Positions 7,336 to 17,083 of a stretch of DNA of 49,685 nucleotides are shown piece after piece (within the stretch, counting starts at the first letter, position 1; each line of letters starts with the position of its first letter). A program made the translations under genes and the position numbers. The DNA comes from Candidatus Fermentithermobacillaceae bacterium (GTDB lineage Bacteria > Bacillota > Sulfobacillia > Fermentithermobacillales > Fermentithermobacillaceae). The stretch spans positions 1 through 49,685 of the forward strand of contig DUSU01000001.1 of the NCBI GenBank assembly GCA_012842425.1, in the 5' to 3' direction. Below the pieces are notes generated by a model, which was not told where the DNA came from, searched no databases, and saw only the letters and a list, made by a program, of their open reading frames with translations.

Positions 7336-9495
7336 TCAGCTCTTGGGCTGATTCCTGTAGTACTCAAACCACGCGATCATCCTCTTGTACCGGTCTACCC
7401 GGTGCAGGTGCCGGCGCAATCCGTGGTACTCATCTGGGTACCTTACCAACACGGCGGTTTTGCCGAGTCGCTTGAGCCCCACGTAGAACTGTTCGGATTG
7501 CGAGATGGGGCACCGCAAATCGTTCTCGCCGTGAAGAAGGAGGATGGGCGTGGTCACATTGGCCACATGGCTGAGCGCAGAACGCTCGAGCAGTAGGTCT
7601 GCCTTCTCCCACGGTTTTCCGCCGTACTCGTGCTCGTCGGCCCACATGATGTCGCTGGTGCCGTAGTCGCTGTGCAGGTTCGACACGCAAGCGCCCGCGC
7701 AGGCGGCGCGGAACCGGTCCGTCTGGGTGACCGCCCACACGGTCCAGTACCCGCCGTACGACCACCCGTGGACGAATATGTTGTCCTCGTCGACAATTCC
7801 CCTTTGAGCCACCGCTTCGACGCACGCCATGACGTCCATGTAGTCTTTGTTGCCCCAGTCGCCGTCGATGACGGCCATGAACTCCTGCCCGTACGAGGTG
7901 CTTCCGCGGGGGTTGCAATATGCGACCGCATATCCCCTGGAAGCAAAGAGCTGGGCGGAGAACATGAACGAGGACCCGTAAGCGCCGTGAGGTCCGCCGT
8001 GCACCAGGAGGACGAGGGGGTACTTCTTGCCGGACTCATATCCGTGCGGGTAGATGAGCCACCCGTCCAGTTCCTGGCCGTCTCCTGACCGGTATTGGAA
8101 CTTCTCGTGCTTTCCAAGCGAGAGTTGAGATAGAAGCTCGTCGTTCTCCCGCGTCACGCGAGTCTCGACATTGTCTTTGAGGACGAAGATGTCTTCGGGA
8201 GTCTCAGGCGTGGATGCCTGGAATGCGAACACGCCTGCCTTGAGGTCGAAGCCTCCCATAGCCCGGCCCGGTGTTCCCAGGACCTTGTCAAGCCTCCAAC
8301 TCTCGCCGTTGCCGGAGGCGGCTGTCGTTGCATCCTGCGGTGTGGGGTTTCCCGTCTGACGGGATGCCCTGTATATGAACACCTCGCCGTGGTCGGTGAG
8401 GGCGAAGTAGGCGTCGGCTCCCTGCCAGATGACCCCGCCTCCTCCTTGATACCGAGGCTCCGAGCCACCGAGTGAACCGGCGGCCCTGTCCAGACGGGCC
8501 GTCAGGTTGACGGCGTCTCTCAGGGTGAGCGGCTCGGGAGTTTCTCCGCGGGACACCTTCGCTATGAAATCGGCCACCGGAAGGGCGTACAGGTCGGTAC
8601 GTGTGGAGACGCTCCGCGCCGAGTCGTGACCGAAGAAGGCGACGTAGCGCCCATCGGGTGAGAACTGGGGTCCATGGGAGGGGCCTGGGGCATCGTAAAG
8701 GAGCACGGACTTACCGGATTCAACTTCAAACAGCCAGAGGTCCGACTTCTGGTGGTAGTCCGCGTCTTCACGCCTTAGGGCGGAGAGGACAGCGTACTTG
8801 CCGCAGGGCGTGATATCGGGGAGGCCGTGGTCGTAGTCCCCCACGGTCAGCTGCGTGGCGGGTTCCTCAGTGTCGCCCGGCGGAGTGTCCGGGACTTTCA
8901 CCCAGAATACATGACTGCGGAGGTCGCCAAAGTACCCTTGGCCGTCCATCCTGTAGCGGAGGCGGGTTATCACCTTGATGTCGTTGGGTTTGCCGTTCTC
9001 CTTAGGTTTTTCATCTTTGGATTTCAGGGCGCGATTTGCCTGTTCCACTGCCCTGGCCCTGTCGTCATCCGGCGCCCCGGGATAGGGCACCCATTCTTCG
9101 GACTTCGAGAACGCCTGGGAAGTGAAGAAGATCTTGCTCCCGTCCGGGCTCCAGACGAATTCGCCCCTCACATCTTCTTTGGTGGGGATCCGCCATGCTT
9201 CACCGCCCGAAGGGTCGATTATCCAGATCTGCGACTTGCCCGAGCGGTCTGAAGTGAAAGCCAGCCGCCTTCCATCGGGAGACCATCTTGGCGAGCGGTC
9301 TTTGCCCGAGTTGGTGAGTTTCTTGGTCTCACCGGTCTCAATCGAGTAGATCCAGATGTCCGTGTACGACTTTTCTTTCTCGAGGTCGTGGTACTGGCGC
9401 ACGTAGGCGAGCCGGGTCCCGTCGGGCGACAGCCTCGAGTCCCCGAAGCACTTGAAACCGAACAGATCTTGGGGTGTCATGGGACGAGTATCCAA
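7336..9495 (-). CDS. S9 family serine peptidase (acylaminoacyl-peptidase/prolyl oligopeptidase type)
   Basis: About 719 residues with a WD40-like beta-propeller in the first 430 and an alpha/beta-hydrolase domain at the C terminus. The propeller shows repeated SPDG motifs (RLSPDGTRLAY, RWSPDGRRLAF, VWSPDGSKIFF, QFSPDGRYVAF). The catalytic triad is readable: Ser579 in HGWSYGGYW, Asp659 in LLLHGENDLRCP and His691 in PDEYHGLRRH. Such enzymes clip short peptides, often releasing acylated or N-terminal residues. TTG 9495 is chosen because GAGGAGGAA lies 6-8 bases before it; ATG 9429 and an upstream ATG at 9546 are alternatives with weaker sites. No signal peptide is seen, so it is probably cytoplasmic. 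Confidence 0.93.
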   Translation of the reverse strand: MDTRPMTPQDLFGFKCFGDSRLSPDGTRLAYVRQYHDLEKEKSYTDIWIYSIETGETKKLTNSGKDRSPRWSPDGRRLAFTSDRSGKSQIWIIDPSGGEAWRIPTKEDVRGEFVWSPDGSKIFFTSQAFSKSEEWVPYPGAPDDDRARAVEQANRALKSKDEKPKENGKPNDIKVITRLRYRMDGQGYFGDLRSHVFWVKVPDTPPGDTEEPATQLTVGDYDHGLPDITPCGKYAVLSALRREDADYHQKSDLWLFEVESGKSVLLYDAPGPSHGPQFSPDGRYVAFFGHDSARSVSTRTDLYALPVADFIAKVSRGETPEPLTLRDAVNLTARLDRAAGSLGGSEPRYQGGGGVIWQGADAYFALTDHGEVFIYRASRQTGNPTPQDATTAASGNGESWRLDKVLGTPGRAMGGFDLKAGVFAFQASTPETPEDIFVLKDNVETRVTRENDELLSQLSLGKHEKFQYRSGDGQELDGWLIYPHGYESGKKYPLVLLVHGGPHGAYGSSFMFSAQLFASRGYAVAYCNPRGSTSYGQEFMAVIDGDWGNKDYMDVMACVEAVAQRGIVDEDNIFVHGWSYGGYWTVWAVTQTDRFRAACAGACVSNLHSDYGTSDIMWADEHEYGGKPWEKADLLLERSALSHVANVTTPILLLHGENDLRCPISQSEQFYVGLKRLGKTAVLVRYPDEYHGLRRHLHRVDRYKRMIAWFEYYRNQPKS

Positions 9496-9682
9496 TGATG
9501 ATTCCTCCTCGACCGTAGAAATGCCGCGCATCACGCCATGTTTCATGTATGATGATGGAGTTCGTGAATTGCTGAGTGATAACCTTCACACATTCCTACA
9601 AGAACCAAAGGAAAAGTGCGTTTCATTGTGGTAATCAGTATAAGGGCGAGAGCGGCTTAACGTCAGAGCCCGGGAGGAGCAC

Positions 9683-11332
9683 ATGCAGGAACTCTTGTTC
9701 GGCTTGATAGGTGGGACAGCCCTCCTCATGTACGGCGTGGACAAGATGGGGGAAGGGCTGGAGAAGGCATCCGGCGACATGATGCGGAAGATCCTGTCGG
9801 TCCTGACCGGCAGGGTATGGAGCGCTTTTCTTGTCGGCACGTTTATCACCGCCTTGGTTCAGAGCAGCACTGCGATCACAGTCCTTACCGTCGGTTTCGT
9901 GAACGCAGGACTCATGAAGCTCCCGCAAGCCGTGGGCATCATCTACGGAGCCAACATCGGAACTACCATCACTGCCCAGCTCATGGCATTCAGCTTCCAT
10001 TTCAAACTCACCGATATCGCCTTGCCCGTAATCGGCCTCGGTTTCGCTATCAGCTATTTCGGGCAGAGAAAGCTAAAGTACGTTGGCAGCGCGATCATGG
10101 GCTTCGGAGTCATGTTCCTGGGGCTTAAGATCCTGAACTCAGGAATTCCTCTCATGCAGCAAAGCCCCTTGCTCAGGCAGTTTTTTGAGAGATATGCGTC
10201 AATCCCCATTGTGGGCATTATCCTAGGGGCGGCCGCCACCGCAATGGTGCACTCCAGCGCCGCGACCGTAGGTCTGGTCATGATCCTGGGTCAGGCCGGC
10301 CTTATCGACCTGAAGTCGGCGGTCTGCATCATGCTTGGCGACAACATAGGTACCTGTATCACCGCTCAGGTGGCTTCTCTGACCGGCAACACTTCTGCCC
10401 GTCGAACGGCGTGGGCCCACACGCTCTACAACATCATCGGCGTGGTCCTTGCGGCAATCCTTCTTCCCCTATTCCTGAAGTCCATAGTGGTGTTTACCGA
10501 CAGCTTCAACCCCGGCGGAGGGATAGCCGCTCAAATAGCCAACTCTCACACCCTCTTTAACGTCTTGAGCGCGGTTGTTTTCCTGCCTTTCACCAAGCAG
10601 TACGTCAGGTTCCTAGAAGTCCTCATAAGGAACAAGGAAGGAGAGAGCGAGGACACGCCGGTGTACCTCGACAGGCTCCTTCTCGACACGCCGTCGGCCG
10701 CCATCAAGGCCGTCGCCTCGGAGCTTGCGCGAGTCATAGACATAGCCAGGAGAATGCTGCAGGAAGTCATGAACGCCTTCCACGAGAACGACGAGAAGCT
10801 CTTGGAGAAGGCGCGCAAAGACGAGGATACCCTGAACACCCTCCAGCGTCAGGTGACCATGTACATCGTGGACCTGTCGAAACATGCCCTGTCGGACAAA
10901 CAGTCCCGTGCTGTGCCCGCCATGATAGCAGGGATAAACAACGCGGAACGCATCGGCGACCATGCCCTCAGCATCGTGTCTCTCGCGGAGATGAAGATCG
11001 AAGGCGGGCTCGTTTTCAGCCGGGAGGCCCTCTCGGACCTGAGGAAGATGCACGATGTCATCGAGACCATGTTCAACCTCACGATGGATTCGCTGAAGAG
11101 GACGGACGGTTCCCACATCAGGGAAGTTGAGTCCCTGGAGAACAGACTCGATGAGATGAGCCGGGAAGTGCAGGCCGGTCATGCGAAGAGATTGGAAGAG
11201 GGACGCTGCACCCTGGAGGCGGGGCTCATTTTCCTTGACGTCGTCAACTACCTCGAAAGGATAGCGGACCATGTCTTCAAGGCGTGCGTCTCAGGCACCG
11301 TTATGGCCGACGCTATCCAGAACGGCCGGTAA
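9683..11332 (+). CDS. Na/Pi cotransporter family protein with PhoU-like C-terminal domain
   Basis: A 549-residue membrane protein. The first 310 residues carry two inverted transport repeats with the family signatures LVQSSTAITV plus YGANIGTTIT and MVHSSAATVG plus GDNIGTCITA, each set among hydrophobic helices. From about residue 340 it becomes a helical, charged PhoU-like domain (ELARVIDIARRMLQEVM, NNAERIGDHALSI, LERIADHVFKA). The family couples sodium to inorganic phosphate movement; some members instead export or control phosphate. GGGAGGAGC precedes ATG 9683. It stands alone between the divergent peptidase and the metal-resistance cassette, with no other phosphate genes in sight. Confidence 0.93.
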   Translation: MQELLFGLIGGTALLMYGVDKMGEGLEKASGDMMRKILSVLTGRVWSAFLVGTFITALVQSSTAITVLTVGFVNAGLMKLPQAVGIIYGANIGTTITAQLMAFSFHFKLTDIALPVIGLGFAISYFGQRKLKYVGSAIMGFGVMFLGLKILNSGIPLMQQSPLLRQFFERYASIPIVGIILGAAATAMVHSSAATVGLVMILGQAGLIDLKSAVCIMLGDNIGTCITAQVASLTGNTSARRTAWAHTLYNIIGVVLAAILLPLFLKSIVVFTDSFNPGGGIAAQIANSHTLFNVLSAVVFLPFTKQYVRFLEVLIRNKEGESEDTPVYLDRLLLDTPSAAIKAVASELARVIDIARRMLQEVMNAFHENDEKLLEKARKDEDTLNTLQRQVTMYIVDLSKHALSDKQSRAVPAMIAGINNAERIGDHALSIVSLAEMKIEGGLVFSREALSDLRKMHDVIETMFNLTMDSLKRTDGSHIREVESLENRLDEMSREVQAGHAKRLEEGRCTLEAGLIFLDVVNYLERIADHVFKACVSGTVMADAIQNGR

Positions 11333-11403
11333 GATCCTCAGGTCGAATACGGTATCGGGGTTCCATCCTAGCGGCGAACAGTATTTCTTTGCGCTCAGAG
11401 GGG

Positions 11404-11448
11404 TTCCATTCCACAACGTTTGAATATATGATCACATATGCATGTGAT
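11404..11448 (+). promoter_or_regulatory. Promoter and palindromic operator of the metal-resistance cassette
   Basis: TTCCAT at 11404-11409, a 17-base spacer and TATGAT at 11427-11432 form a plausible sigma-A promoter. Overlapping the -10 box, ATCACAT (11431-11437) and ATGTGAT (11442-11448) make a 7-4-7 inverted repeat. The AT-rich palindrome at the -10 box directly upstream of an ArsR/SmtB gene is where such repressors normally bind, so autoregulation relieved by metal is inferred. A 10-base direct repeat, GGGGTTCCAT, occurs at 11357 and again over the -35 box at 11400. Confidence 0.6.
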
Positions 11449-11488
11449 TGCCGTAAGGACGGCTCTCACGTGGAAGGGGGATGCGGCT

Positions 11489-11854
11489 TTGCCCTGCGAA
11501 CCGGAGTTGGAGCGAGAAGATCTTTGTGAGGCCCACGAAGTTGACTTCCGGTCAGTCGAGAAGGCCAAAGAGTCGTTGCCCAACATGGGATACGTCGCGG
11601 AGCTTTTTCGGGCGATGGGCGACAGCACCAGGTTGGCTATACTCTACCTCTTGTGGAAAGACCCCTGGTGCGTGCACGACTTAGCGACCATCTTGGACAC
11701 CTCGGTGTCCAACGTATCCCATCATCTCAGGCTCCTCAGGACCATGCGTCTCGTGAAGGCCACCAAAGAAGGTCGCAAGGTGGTGTACTCGCTTGACGAC
11801 GACCATGTGGAAGCTCTCATGTCGGAGGCGTTCACCCACGCCGGGCACAGTTAG
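11489..11854 (+). CDS. ArsR/SmtB-family metal-sensing repressor
   Basis: About 121 residues with a winged helix-turn-helix (LFRAMGDSTRLAILYLL ... SVSNVSHHLRLLRTMRLV, then the KEGRKVVYSL wing). Two metal sites can be read. The alpha5 interface site fits the SmtB spacing exactly: Asp and His in DDDHVEAL, then His 11 and His 14 residues later in THAGHS. An alpha3N-type site is suggested by Cys and His in WCVHDLA and by N-terminal LPCEP and LCEAHEVD. It should repress the downstream ATPase until Zn, Cd or Pb binds. TTG 11489 follows GGAAGGGGG by 8 bases and gives the usual SmtB length; the longer ATG 11438 start lies inside the operator and lacks a ribosome site. Confidence 0.9.
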   Translation: MPCEPELEREDLCEAHEVDFRSVEKAKESLPNMGYVAELFRAMGDSTRLAILYLLWKDPWCVHDLATILDTSVSNVSHHLRLLRTMRLVKATKEGRKVVYSLDDDHVEALMSEAFTHAGHS

Positions 11855-11930
11855 TAGCGGCTAGGGACCGTCGTAGCGGCAGGCAAGCCTTATCCCACCT
11901 GGGAAGTTCATAGAGAACGGAGGAATCCGA

Positions 11931-14246
11931 GTGGGTATGCTGGAGGAAGATAGGGACCGGAAGGAAGAGAAGAACGGGCCGGACGCGGTTGTAACAAGCG
12001 AGTGGGTGCTTGAGGGGCTTCATTGCCCCGATTGTGCTGCGCGGGTTGAAAAGGCCGTATCCAAGATTCAGGGAGTTCAGAGGGCCACGGTAGGCTTTCC
12101 GTCCGGGCTTCTGAGGGTCAAGTATAACCTTGGGGAAGTAGACGCCGGGGCTATCCTGGCGAAGGTGAGCGGTTTGGGGTACAGGGCGAAAGGCGTCCGG
12201 TCCCAAAAGGAAGACCGCGAACATGATGTCCCGGGCGGCGAGCATCATCATCCGGACCACGCCCACGAGCATCATCATGAGCACGACCACGACCGTGATC
12301 ACTGTCACGATCACGATCATGATCACTCTCATCACGACCACGCCTGCCACGACCATACGCATCACGCTCATTCGCACCACGGTCATTCCCACGAACGCGG
12401 CGGAGGCATGTGGGCGCCGCTCACGGGCGCAGTCGGCATCGCCGTAGGCCTCATAGCAGAACACTCGGGCGCTGCCTGGTACTGGGTGCCGCTCGTAATG
12501 GCCGCTATCACTGCGGGGTTCCCCGTCGCCAGGGCGGGGTTCCGGGCCCTTGTTAACGGGGGTGGGACCGACATCAACTTGCTCACCACCATCGCAGGCG
12601 CCGGTGCTTTGTTCCTGGGCGAGTACGCTGAGGCAGCAGCCGTCTTGACTTTGTTCTCCATTGGGGAGTACCTGGAGGAAAAAGCGAGTGAGAGGGCCCG
12701 GAGCTCGATAGAGGCCCTTATGGACCTCAGTCCCCGTACCGCCCGCGTGAGGCGCGGCGACGCTGTAGTAGAAGTGGAGGCCGCTTCCATAGCGCCGGGC
12801 GATATCGTTGTGGTACTGCCGGGCGAAATGATACCCGCGGACGGCTACGTAATAAGCGGAGAGTCCAGCGTGGATGAGTCTTCTCTGACCGGGGAGTCGC
12901 TGCCGGTGGATAAGAGCGTAGGACAACAGGTCTTCGCGGGAAGCCTAAACGGCGAGGGAGCCTTAGAAGTCAGGGCCGAGCGCACTGCGGAAGACACCAC
13001 GGTTGCAAGAATAGTCTCAATGGTCCAGGAAGCCCAGGCCAAGAAGGCTAAGTCCCAGAGGATGGTCGACGTCTTCGCCAAGTATTGGACCCCCGCCATG
13101 GTCCTCTTGTCCCTGGTCGTAGCGCTGGGAGTTCCTCTTGCCCTGAGGCAGGAGTTTCAGCCCTGGATCTACCGTGGTCTCACGGTACTCATCGTCTCTT
13201 GTCCGTGTTCCTTGGTCATCTCGACTCCGGTGACCGTTGTGGCGGCCATAGCCAGAGCGGCCAGGTTCGGAGTCCTGGTGAAGGGCGGGATTCACCTCGA
13301 GGACCTAGGGAAAGTTAAAGCCGTCGCTTTCGACAAGACCGGTACTCTGACCAGGGGCCGCATCGTCGTGAGCGCCGTGGAATCCAAGGCGAAACAGAGT
13401 GACCATATCCTTGCCATGGCCGCTTCCGTAGAGGTCCGGTCCGAGCATCCGCTTGCCCGGGCGATCGTACAAGAGGCCGAGGGCCGGGGGCTTCGCTTTG
13501 AGGCCGGCGAGCATTTCGTGTCCATAAGAGGAAAGGGAGCCAAGGCCCGTGTGGGAGACCGCAATGTTTACGTAGGCAACGAAAGGCTCTTCAGAGACAT
13601 GGATGTCACGCTGGCCGAAGATCTGGCCCGGACCGCGGCTTCACTCCGGGAAAGGGGAGAGACGGCCGTGTTTGTGGGGACCGGACAGGAAGTCCTAGGC
13701 GTCATCGGCCTTGCCGACGAGGTCCGGACTGAATCCGCCTCGGCTCTCGCAAGGCTTAAGGACTTGGGCGTCGCTACCGTCATGTTGACCGGCGACGAGG
13801 AGGCGACTGCGAGGGCAGTGGCTTCAGGCACCGGGATTGGTTCCTACAGGGCGGGCCTTCTGCCCGGAGACAAGAAAGACATCATAGCCTCGTTGAAGGC
13901 AGAGCACGGCACGGTGGCCATGGTGGGAGATGGGGTAAACGACGCACCGTCCTTGGCTGCGGCTGACGTGGGCATCGCCATGGGCGCAGGGGCGGACGTC
14001 GCGCTGGAGACCGCCGATGTAGCCCTTCTCAAGGATGACCTCACGAGGATACCGTGGGCTTTGAGGTTGGGAAGAGCCGCTCGATCGCTCATAGTCCAGA
14101 ATGTGGCCTTTTCGCTGGTCATAAAGACTGCGGCGTTGGGACTTGTTATGGCGGGCCTCTTGCCGCTCTGGCTCGCGGTCCTATCCGACTCGGGCGCGGC
14201 GGTCCTGGTTACGCTGAACGGGCTAAGGATCTTAAGGCACGGCTAG
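11931..14246 (+). CDS. P1B-type heavy-metal ATPase (Zn/Cd/Pb exporter, ZntA/CadA-like)
   Basis: A 771-residue metal pump. An N-terminal HMA domain carries GLHCPDCAA (Cys32, Cys35). Residues about 97-158 are a linker dominated by histidine and aspartate. The membrane metal site SCPCS is at 424-426, the phosphorylated aspartate DKTGT at 468, TGES in the actuator domain, and HPLA and [10 protein letters not shown] in the nucleotide and phosphorylation domains. Asp753 in [13 protein letters not shown] matches the extra aspartate of the last helix that marks zinc/cadmium/lead exporters. GTG 11931 follows GGAGG by 7 bases. The gene lies 76 bases behind its likely repressor, with no terminator between. 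Confidence 0.95.
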   Translation: MGMLEEDRDRKEEKNGPDAVVTSEWVLEGLHCPDCAARVEKAVSKIQGVQRATVGFPSGLLRVKYNLGEVDAGAILAKVSGLGYRAKGVRSQKEDREHDVPGGEHHHPDHAHEHHHEHDHDRDHCHDHDHDHSHHDHACHDHTHHAHSHHGHSHERGGGMWAPLTGAVGIAVGLIAEHSGAAWYWVPLVMAAITAGFPVARAGFRALVNGGGTDINLLTTIAGAGALFLGEYAEAAAVLTLFSIGEYLEEKASERARSSIEALMDLSPRTARVRRGDAVVEVEAASIAPGDIVVVLPGEMIPADGYVISGESSVDESSLTGESLPVDKSVGQQVFAGSLNGEGALEVRAERTAEDTTVARIVSMVQEAQAKKAKSQRMVDVFAKYWTPAMVLLSLVVALGVPLALRQEFQPWIYRGLTVLIVSCPCSLVISTPVTVVAAIARAARFGVLVKGGIHLEDLGKVKAVAFDKTGTLTRGRIVVSAVESKAKQSDHILAMAASVEVRSEHPLARAIVQEAEGRGLRFEAGEHFVSIRGKGAKARVGDRNVYVGNERLFRDMDVTLAEDLARTAASLRERGETAVFVGTGQEVLGVIGLADEVRTESASALARLKDLGVATVMLTGDEEATARAVASGTGIGSYRAGLLPGDKKDIIASLKAEHGTVAMVGDGVNDAPSLAAADVGIAMGAGADVALETADVALLKDDLTRIPWALRLGRAARSLIVQNVAFSLVIKTAALGLVMAGLLPLWLAVLSDSGAAVLVTLNGLRILRHG

Positions 14247-14678
14247 CGAATCGGCGCAGCCGGCGTCCCTCCAAGTCAAAAGCCCATCATGACCTTCGCT
14301 CCGGCTTCACGGCCACGGCTTTGACATCTGTTTGGGTCTTTCGATCCAGACCGACACCGGACCGTAGACGTGAAACCTTTGCCCGGCCCATCAGGCTACC
14401 TATTCCGCCTGTGAAGATCTTGCAACCCACACAGAGAGATGCGGCAACCTGATAAGCCTTCGCTCGGCCGTGGCGCCTCCCAGTTCAGCCTGCGTTGACA
14501 TTTCGGGCCAAGGCAAGCCGGATTGCGCATAGGAAAGCGACACGACCTTAACGCCGGCAGTCGTGCCTCTCTCGGGCAGGACTACCTTTGCTCGACCGGC
14601 CGGGACCGGACAAGGCCCCGACAAGTCTTCGCTCAGCCATGATGGACCATCTATATGAGTTTCCCCGTCCATGTCGGA
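14247..14678. other. 432-bp gap between convergent genes, no confident gene
   Basis: The space separates the ends of the ATPase and the FAD oxidoreductase. A 90-codon minus-strand frame (14672-14400) begins 6 bases after the oxidoreductase stop, but it has no Shine-Dalgarno sequence, no recognised motif, and a third-position composition less GC-biased than neighbouring genes. It may be chance, a decayed gene or an unrecognised short protein. I see no clear terminator for either flanking gene and no tRNA-like or repeat structure. Confidence 0.4.
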
Positions 14679-15983
14679 TTATGCGGGTGTCAAGAACAGG
14701 CCTTCGGCCCCGCAATTTCTCACCCGAGCGGCGATCTCGTCCGGGTCGGACGAATAGAGCCCGAGCGACTTCATGCGCTCGAAGTAGACTGAGCCGGCGA
14801 AGGTGTGGGAAGCCGCCAGACCGTATTGCCCCGGCGCCAGCGGTCTTCCGTCTGTGTCAACTGCCGACTGGGCGATGAAGTCTCCTATCGCGAGACGGTC
14901 GGGCACTCCGGTGAGAGGTTTTCCTCTGGCGCAGAGGGCCGCATTTCTCCCCGCCAGCGCGCCCGTAACGATGGCTTCGGTGTGTCCCACGCATACTCCG
15001 ACGCGCTCGCCGCCGACGAATAGGTTGTCGACGCCCGTGACTTTGAGCGTGAAGTCCCGGGGCGAGACGGCGGTGAGCCTCACCGAGTTTCCTCTCCCGC
15101 CGGCGAGAGGATCGGCGTACCGTGCTTCTTCGAACCCTTCCACAGTGCGAAGGTCGTCGAGCGGGAAGTAGGGCGACATGAGTTTTGCATGGCCTGTGTC
15201 CAGAAGGACCAGCGATTCGGCGTACTCAGGCAGCGCGTACTGCTGGCACACCTTTGTTTCCAGTTTGGCCGGGTTTCTGAACTTCTGGGGTAGGGGGACC
15301 ACGGCTACGCCTTCTCTATCGAGTTCCTCTCGAAGAGAAGGAGAAAGGGTTTCCTTGTGTATTTTGCAGGAGCCGGACATGGCGCCGTATGCGCCTTTCC
15401 TCCGACTCGACATGAACTCCCGGACTCCGAAAAGCGACGTGAGGCTCACGCGGGGCCCGAAAGCCGGGCACCTCTGGATACACGCTACGCAGCCGTTCCC
15501 GAAGCGCTTGCACAAGCCCGGCGGGCCCGACGAGCCGGTGGCGTCGACGAAGGAGTGGGCCCTGAAGGTGTCTCCGTCCTCGGATATGACTTTCGATATA
15601 CGACCGTCGTTTCTCGCGATGCGTGTAATCCGCTTGCCCGTGTAGACGTGAACGGAGAGCTTGGAGAGGAGTTCCCTGACCTTCGGCTCCACGAGGAAAA
15701 CGTCGTACAGGTTGGCGTGGAGGTGGCCGGGAAAACTCACGTTCTTGTGACGGGATATGCTGTCGAGAAGCTGAAACAGGTCGCCGGCGCCCATGGCGAT
15801 CGCCTCTTCAGCGGCAGTGAACCTTCCGTTGTTCCTAAAGATGCCGCCCACCAAACCGGCGCCGAGCAGCATATCGGTCCTTTCGCATACGGCGACGTCG
15901 CACCCTGCTTTGCGTGCAGCGATAGCCGCTGAGACGCCCGCCCAGCCGCCGCCGACAATAACCACTTCGTGATATCTCTTCAA
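14679..15983 (-). CDS. FAD-dependent oxidoreductase with a Cys cluster, function unknown
   Basis: A 434-residue flavoprotein. The N terminus has the Rossmann dinucleotide motif VVIVGGGWAGVSAAIAARKAG and the CERTDMLLGAG strand end, and a second FAD contact, DNLFVGGERVG, lies near residue 325. In the middle, GNGCVACIQRCPAFGPRVSL (near residues 164-183) has a C-x2-C-x3-C pattern; CPAFGPRVSL recalls GidA/TrmFO-type flavoproteins. TTG 15983 is used because GGGAGG lies 8 bases before it. It is the second gene of a pair with the Cys-rich reductase at 16018 (34-base gap), so the two probably exchange electrons. I cannot assign a substrate. Confidence 0.8.
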   Translation of the reverse strand: MKRYHEVVIVGGGWAGVSAAIAARKAGCDVAVCERTDMLLGAGLVGGIFRNNGRFTAAEEAIAMGAGDLFQLLDSISRHKNVSFPGHLHANLYDVFLVEPKVRELLSKLSVHVYTGKRITRIARNDGRISKVISEDGDTFRAHSFVDATGSSGPPGLCKRFGNGCVACIQRCPAFGPRVSLTSLFGVREFMSSRRKGAYGAMSGSCKIHKETLSPSLREELDREGVAVVPLPQKFRNPAKLETKVCQQYALPEYAESLVLLDTGHAKLMSPYFPLDDLRTVEGFEEARYADPLAGGRGNSVRLTAVSPRDFTLKVTGVDNLFVGGERVGVCVGHTEAIVTGALAGRNAALCARGKPLTGVPDRLAIGDFIAQSAVDTDGRPLAPGQYGLAASHTFAGSVYFERMKSLGLYSSDPDEIAARVRNCGAEGLFLTPA

Positions 15984-16017
15984 GGATGAGACCTCCCGTG
16001 AGCGTGTTGGGCGCCCT

Positions 16018-16956
16018 CTAGACGCCGTCTGGAAGATGGGCTTTGCAGCCTCTGAAACCGCTTGTGAGACACGCGCCGCAGATGCCTTCCGCGCAGGTCA
16101 TGGAAAGATTTGAGGTCCACGCGAAAGCGGGCGGGTCATCCAAGCCTTCAAGCAGGTTCCTGAGAGCCCGGTGTTGCACATCCGCCCCCGCGCTGGCGAG
16201 GACATCGTACCTATCTCCGTAGAGTTCCGCGGATACCCTTGCTAAGTTGTGGTCCTTGGCCTTGGGCAGGACCTCCACCAGAGCCCCGGTCCGTGCCAGG
16301 TCCTCTTCCACAAAGACCGAGTTCAGGGGCCCACCTCCCAGGAGTGCCTTGACTGTGCCTCCCCGTCCGGTCACGTAACTCGCCATTTTGACCGCACAAG
16401 CTTGAGCGATCCCTTTGGCAACTATGAGGACGCGTCCGCCCGACCGCGTCTTAAAGTGCTCTAACCCTTGAAGCCCTGACCAGAACGGTCCCACCAGAGT
16501 TATCTGTCGGCCTTCTATGCATGAACGCTCAAGAGCGGTAGTCTTTGGGCCCACCACCTGAACGGCAAGCGTCATGGCGTTTTCTTGCGTCGACATGACG
16601 GATATTGGGACGTTGAACCTCTCCGGAGACCCTTTCGGGCGCGCGAGCACAAAGGCCCCGGGTGCCTCGCACCATGCCGACAGTTCCCAGGGGACTTCCA
16701 CCTCGAAGATGAAAGCGCGTATCTTTGCCCCTTGAGCGATCTGGCGCTTCTTGGTGACTCTCGCGGCGGTGGTCCGCCTCTTAGGTTTTCCTTTCTTCCC
16801 CGAGCGGATGAACTCACTGTAGATGCACAATCCGCTCCATCCGCAGGCGCACACTTCTTCTCCCCTTAGGAGTGAACACGCGACACACTGTCCGAGTTCG
16901 GCGAGTTCGCACGGACAGTACTGTGAACCTGCGTCAAAGCATGGGGAAACGTTCAT
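16018..16956 (-). CDS. Cys-rich PyrK-like Fe-S/flavin reductase subunit
   Basis: A 312-residue protein. The N terminus has nine cysteines in its first 44 residues (CFDAGSQYCPCELAELGQC, VACSLLRGEEVCACGWSGLC), an unusual cluster-binding region. A basic linker follows, then a ferredoxin-reductase-like body with RVLIVAKGIAQACAVKMASY, a nucleotide-binding segment. The C terminus has CAEGICGACL and a later cysteine in GFRGCKAHLPDG, the [2Fe-2S] binding pattern of the dihydroorotate dehydrogenase electron-transfer subunit PyrK. GGGGGAGTTGT precedes ATG 16956. No pyrD or other pyrimidine gene is nearby, so this is a PyrK relative with another job, probably passing electrons to or from the adjacent flavoprotein. 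Confidence 0.78.
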   Translation of the reverse strand: MNVSPCFDAGSQYCPCELAELGQCVACSLLRGEEVCACGWSGLCIYSEFIRSGKKGKPKRRTTAARVTKKRQIAQGAKIRAFIFEVEVPWELSAWCEAPGAFVLARPKGSPERFNVPISVMSTQENAMTLAVQVVGPKTTALERSCIEGRQITLVGPFWSGLQGLEHFKTRSGGRVLIVAKGIAQACAVKMASYVTGRGGTVKALLGGGPLNSVFVEEDLARTGALVEVLPKAKDHNLARVSAELYGDRYDVLASAGADVQHRALRNLLEGLDDPPAFAWTSNLSMTCAEGICGACLTSGFRGCKAHLPDGV

Positions 16957-17083
16957 ACAACTCCCCCTTTCATATCAGGGTATGTTTGGTGCCGCTTGGT
17001 GGCTCGCATAGATGTCGGGTGTAAAGGGCAAAAGGATCTCGGTTTCGGCTGCGCGAGCAGCCGGGGAAGCGAGGGAATGGCGT

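Noticed and set aside
12223-12447. Frame rich in Thr and Ile in the ATPase gene
   Set aside because: It is the repetitive His-codon linker read in another frame.
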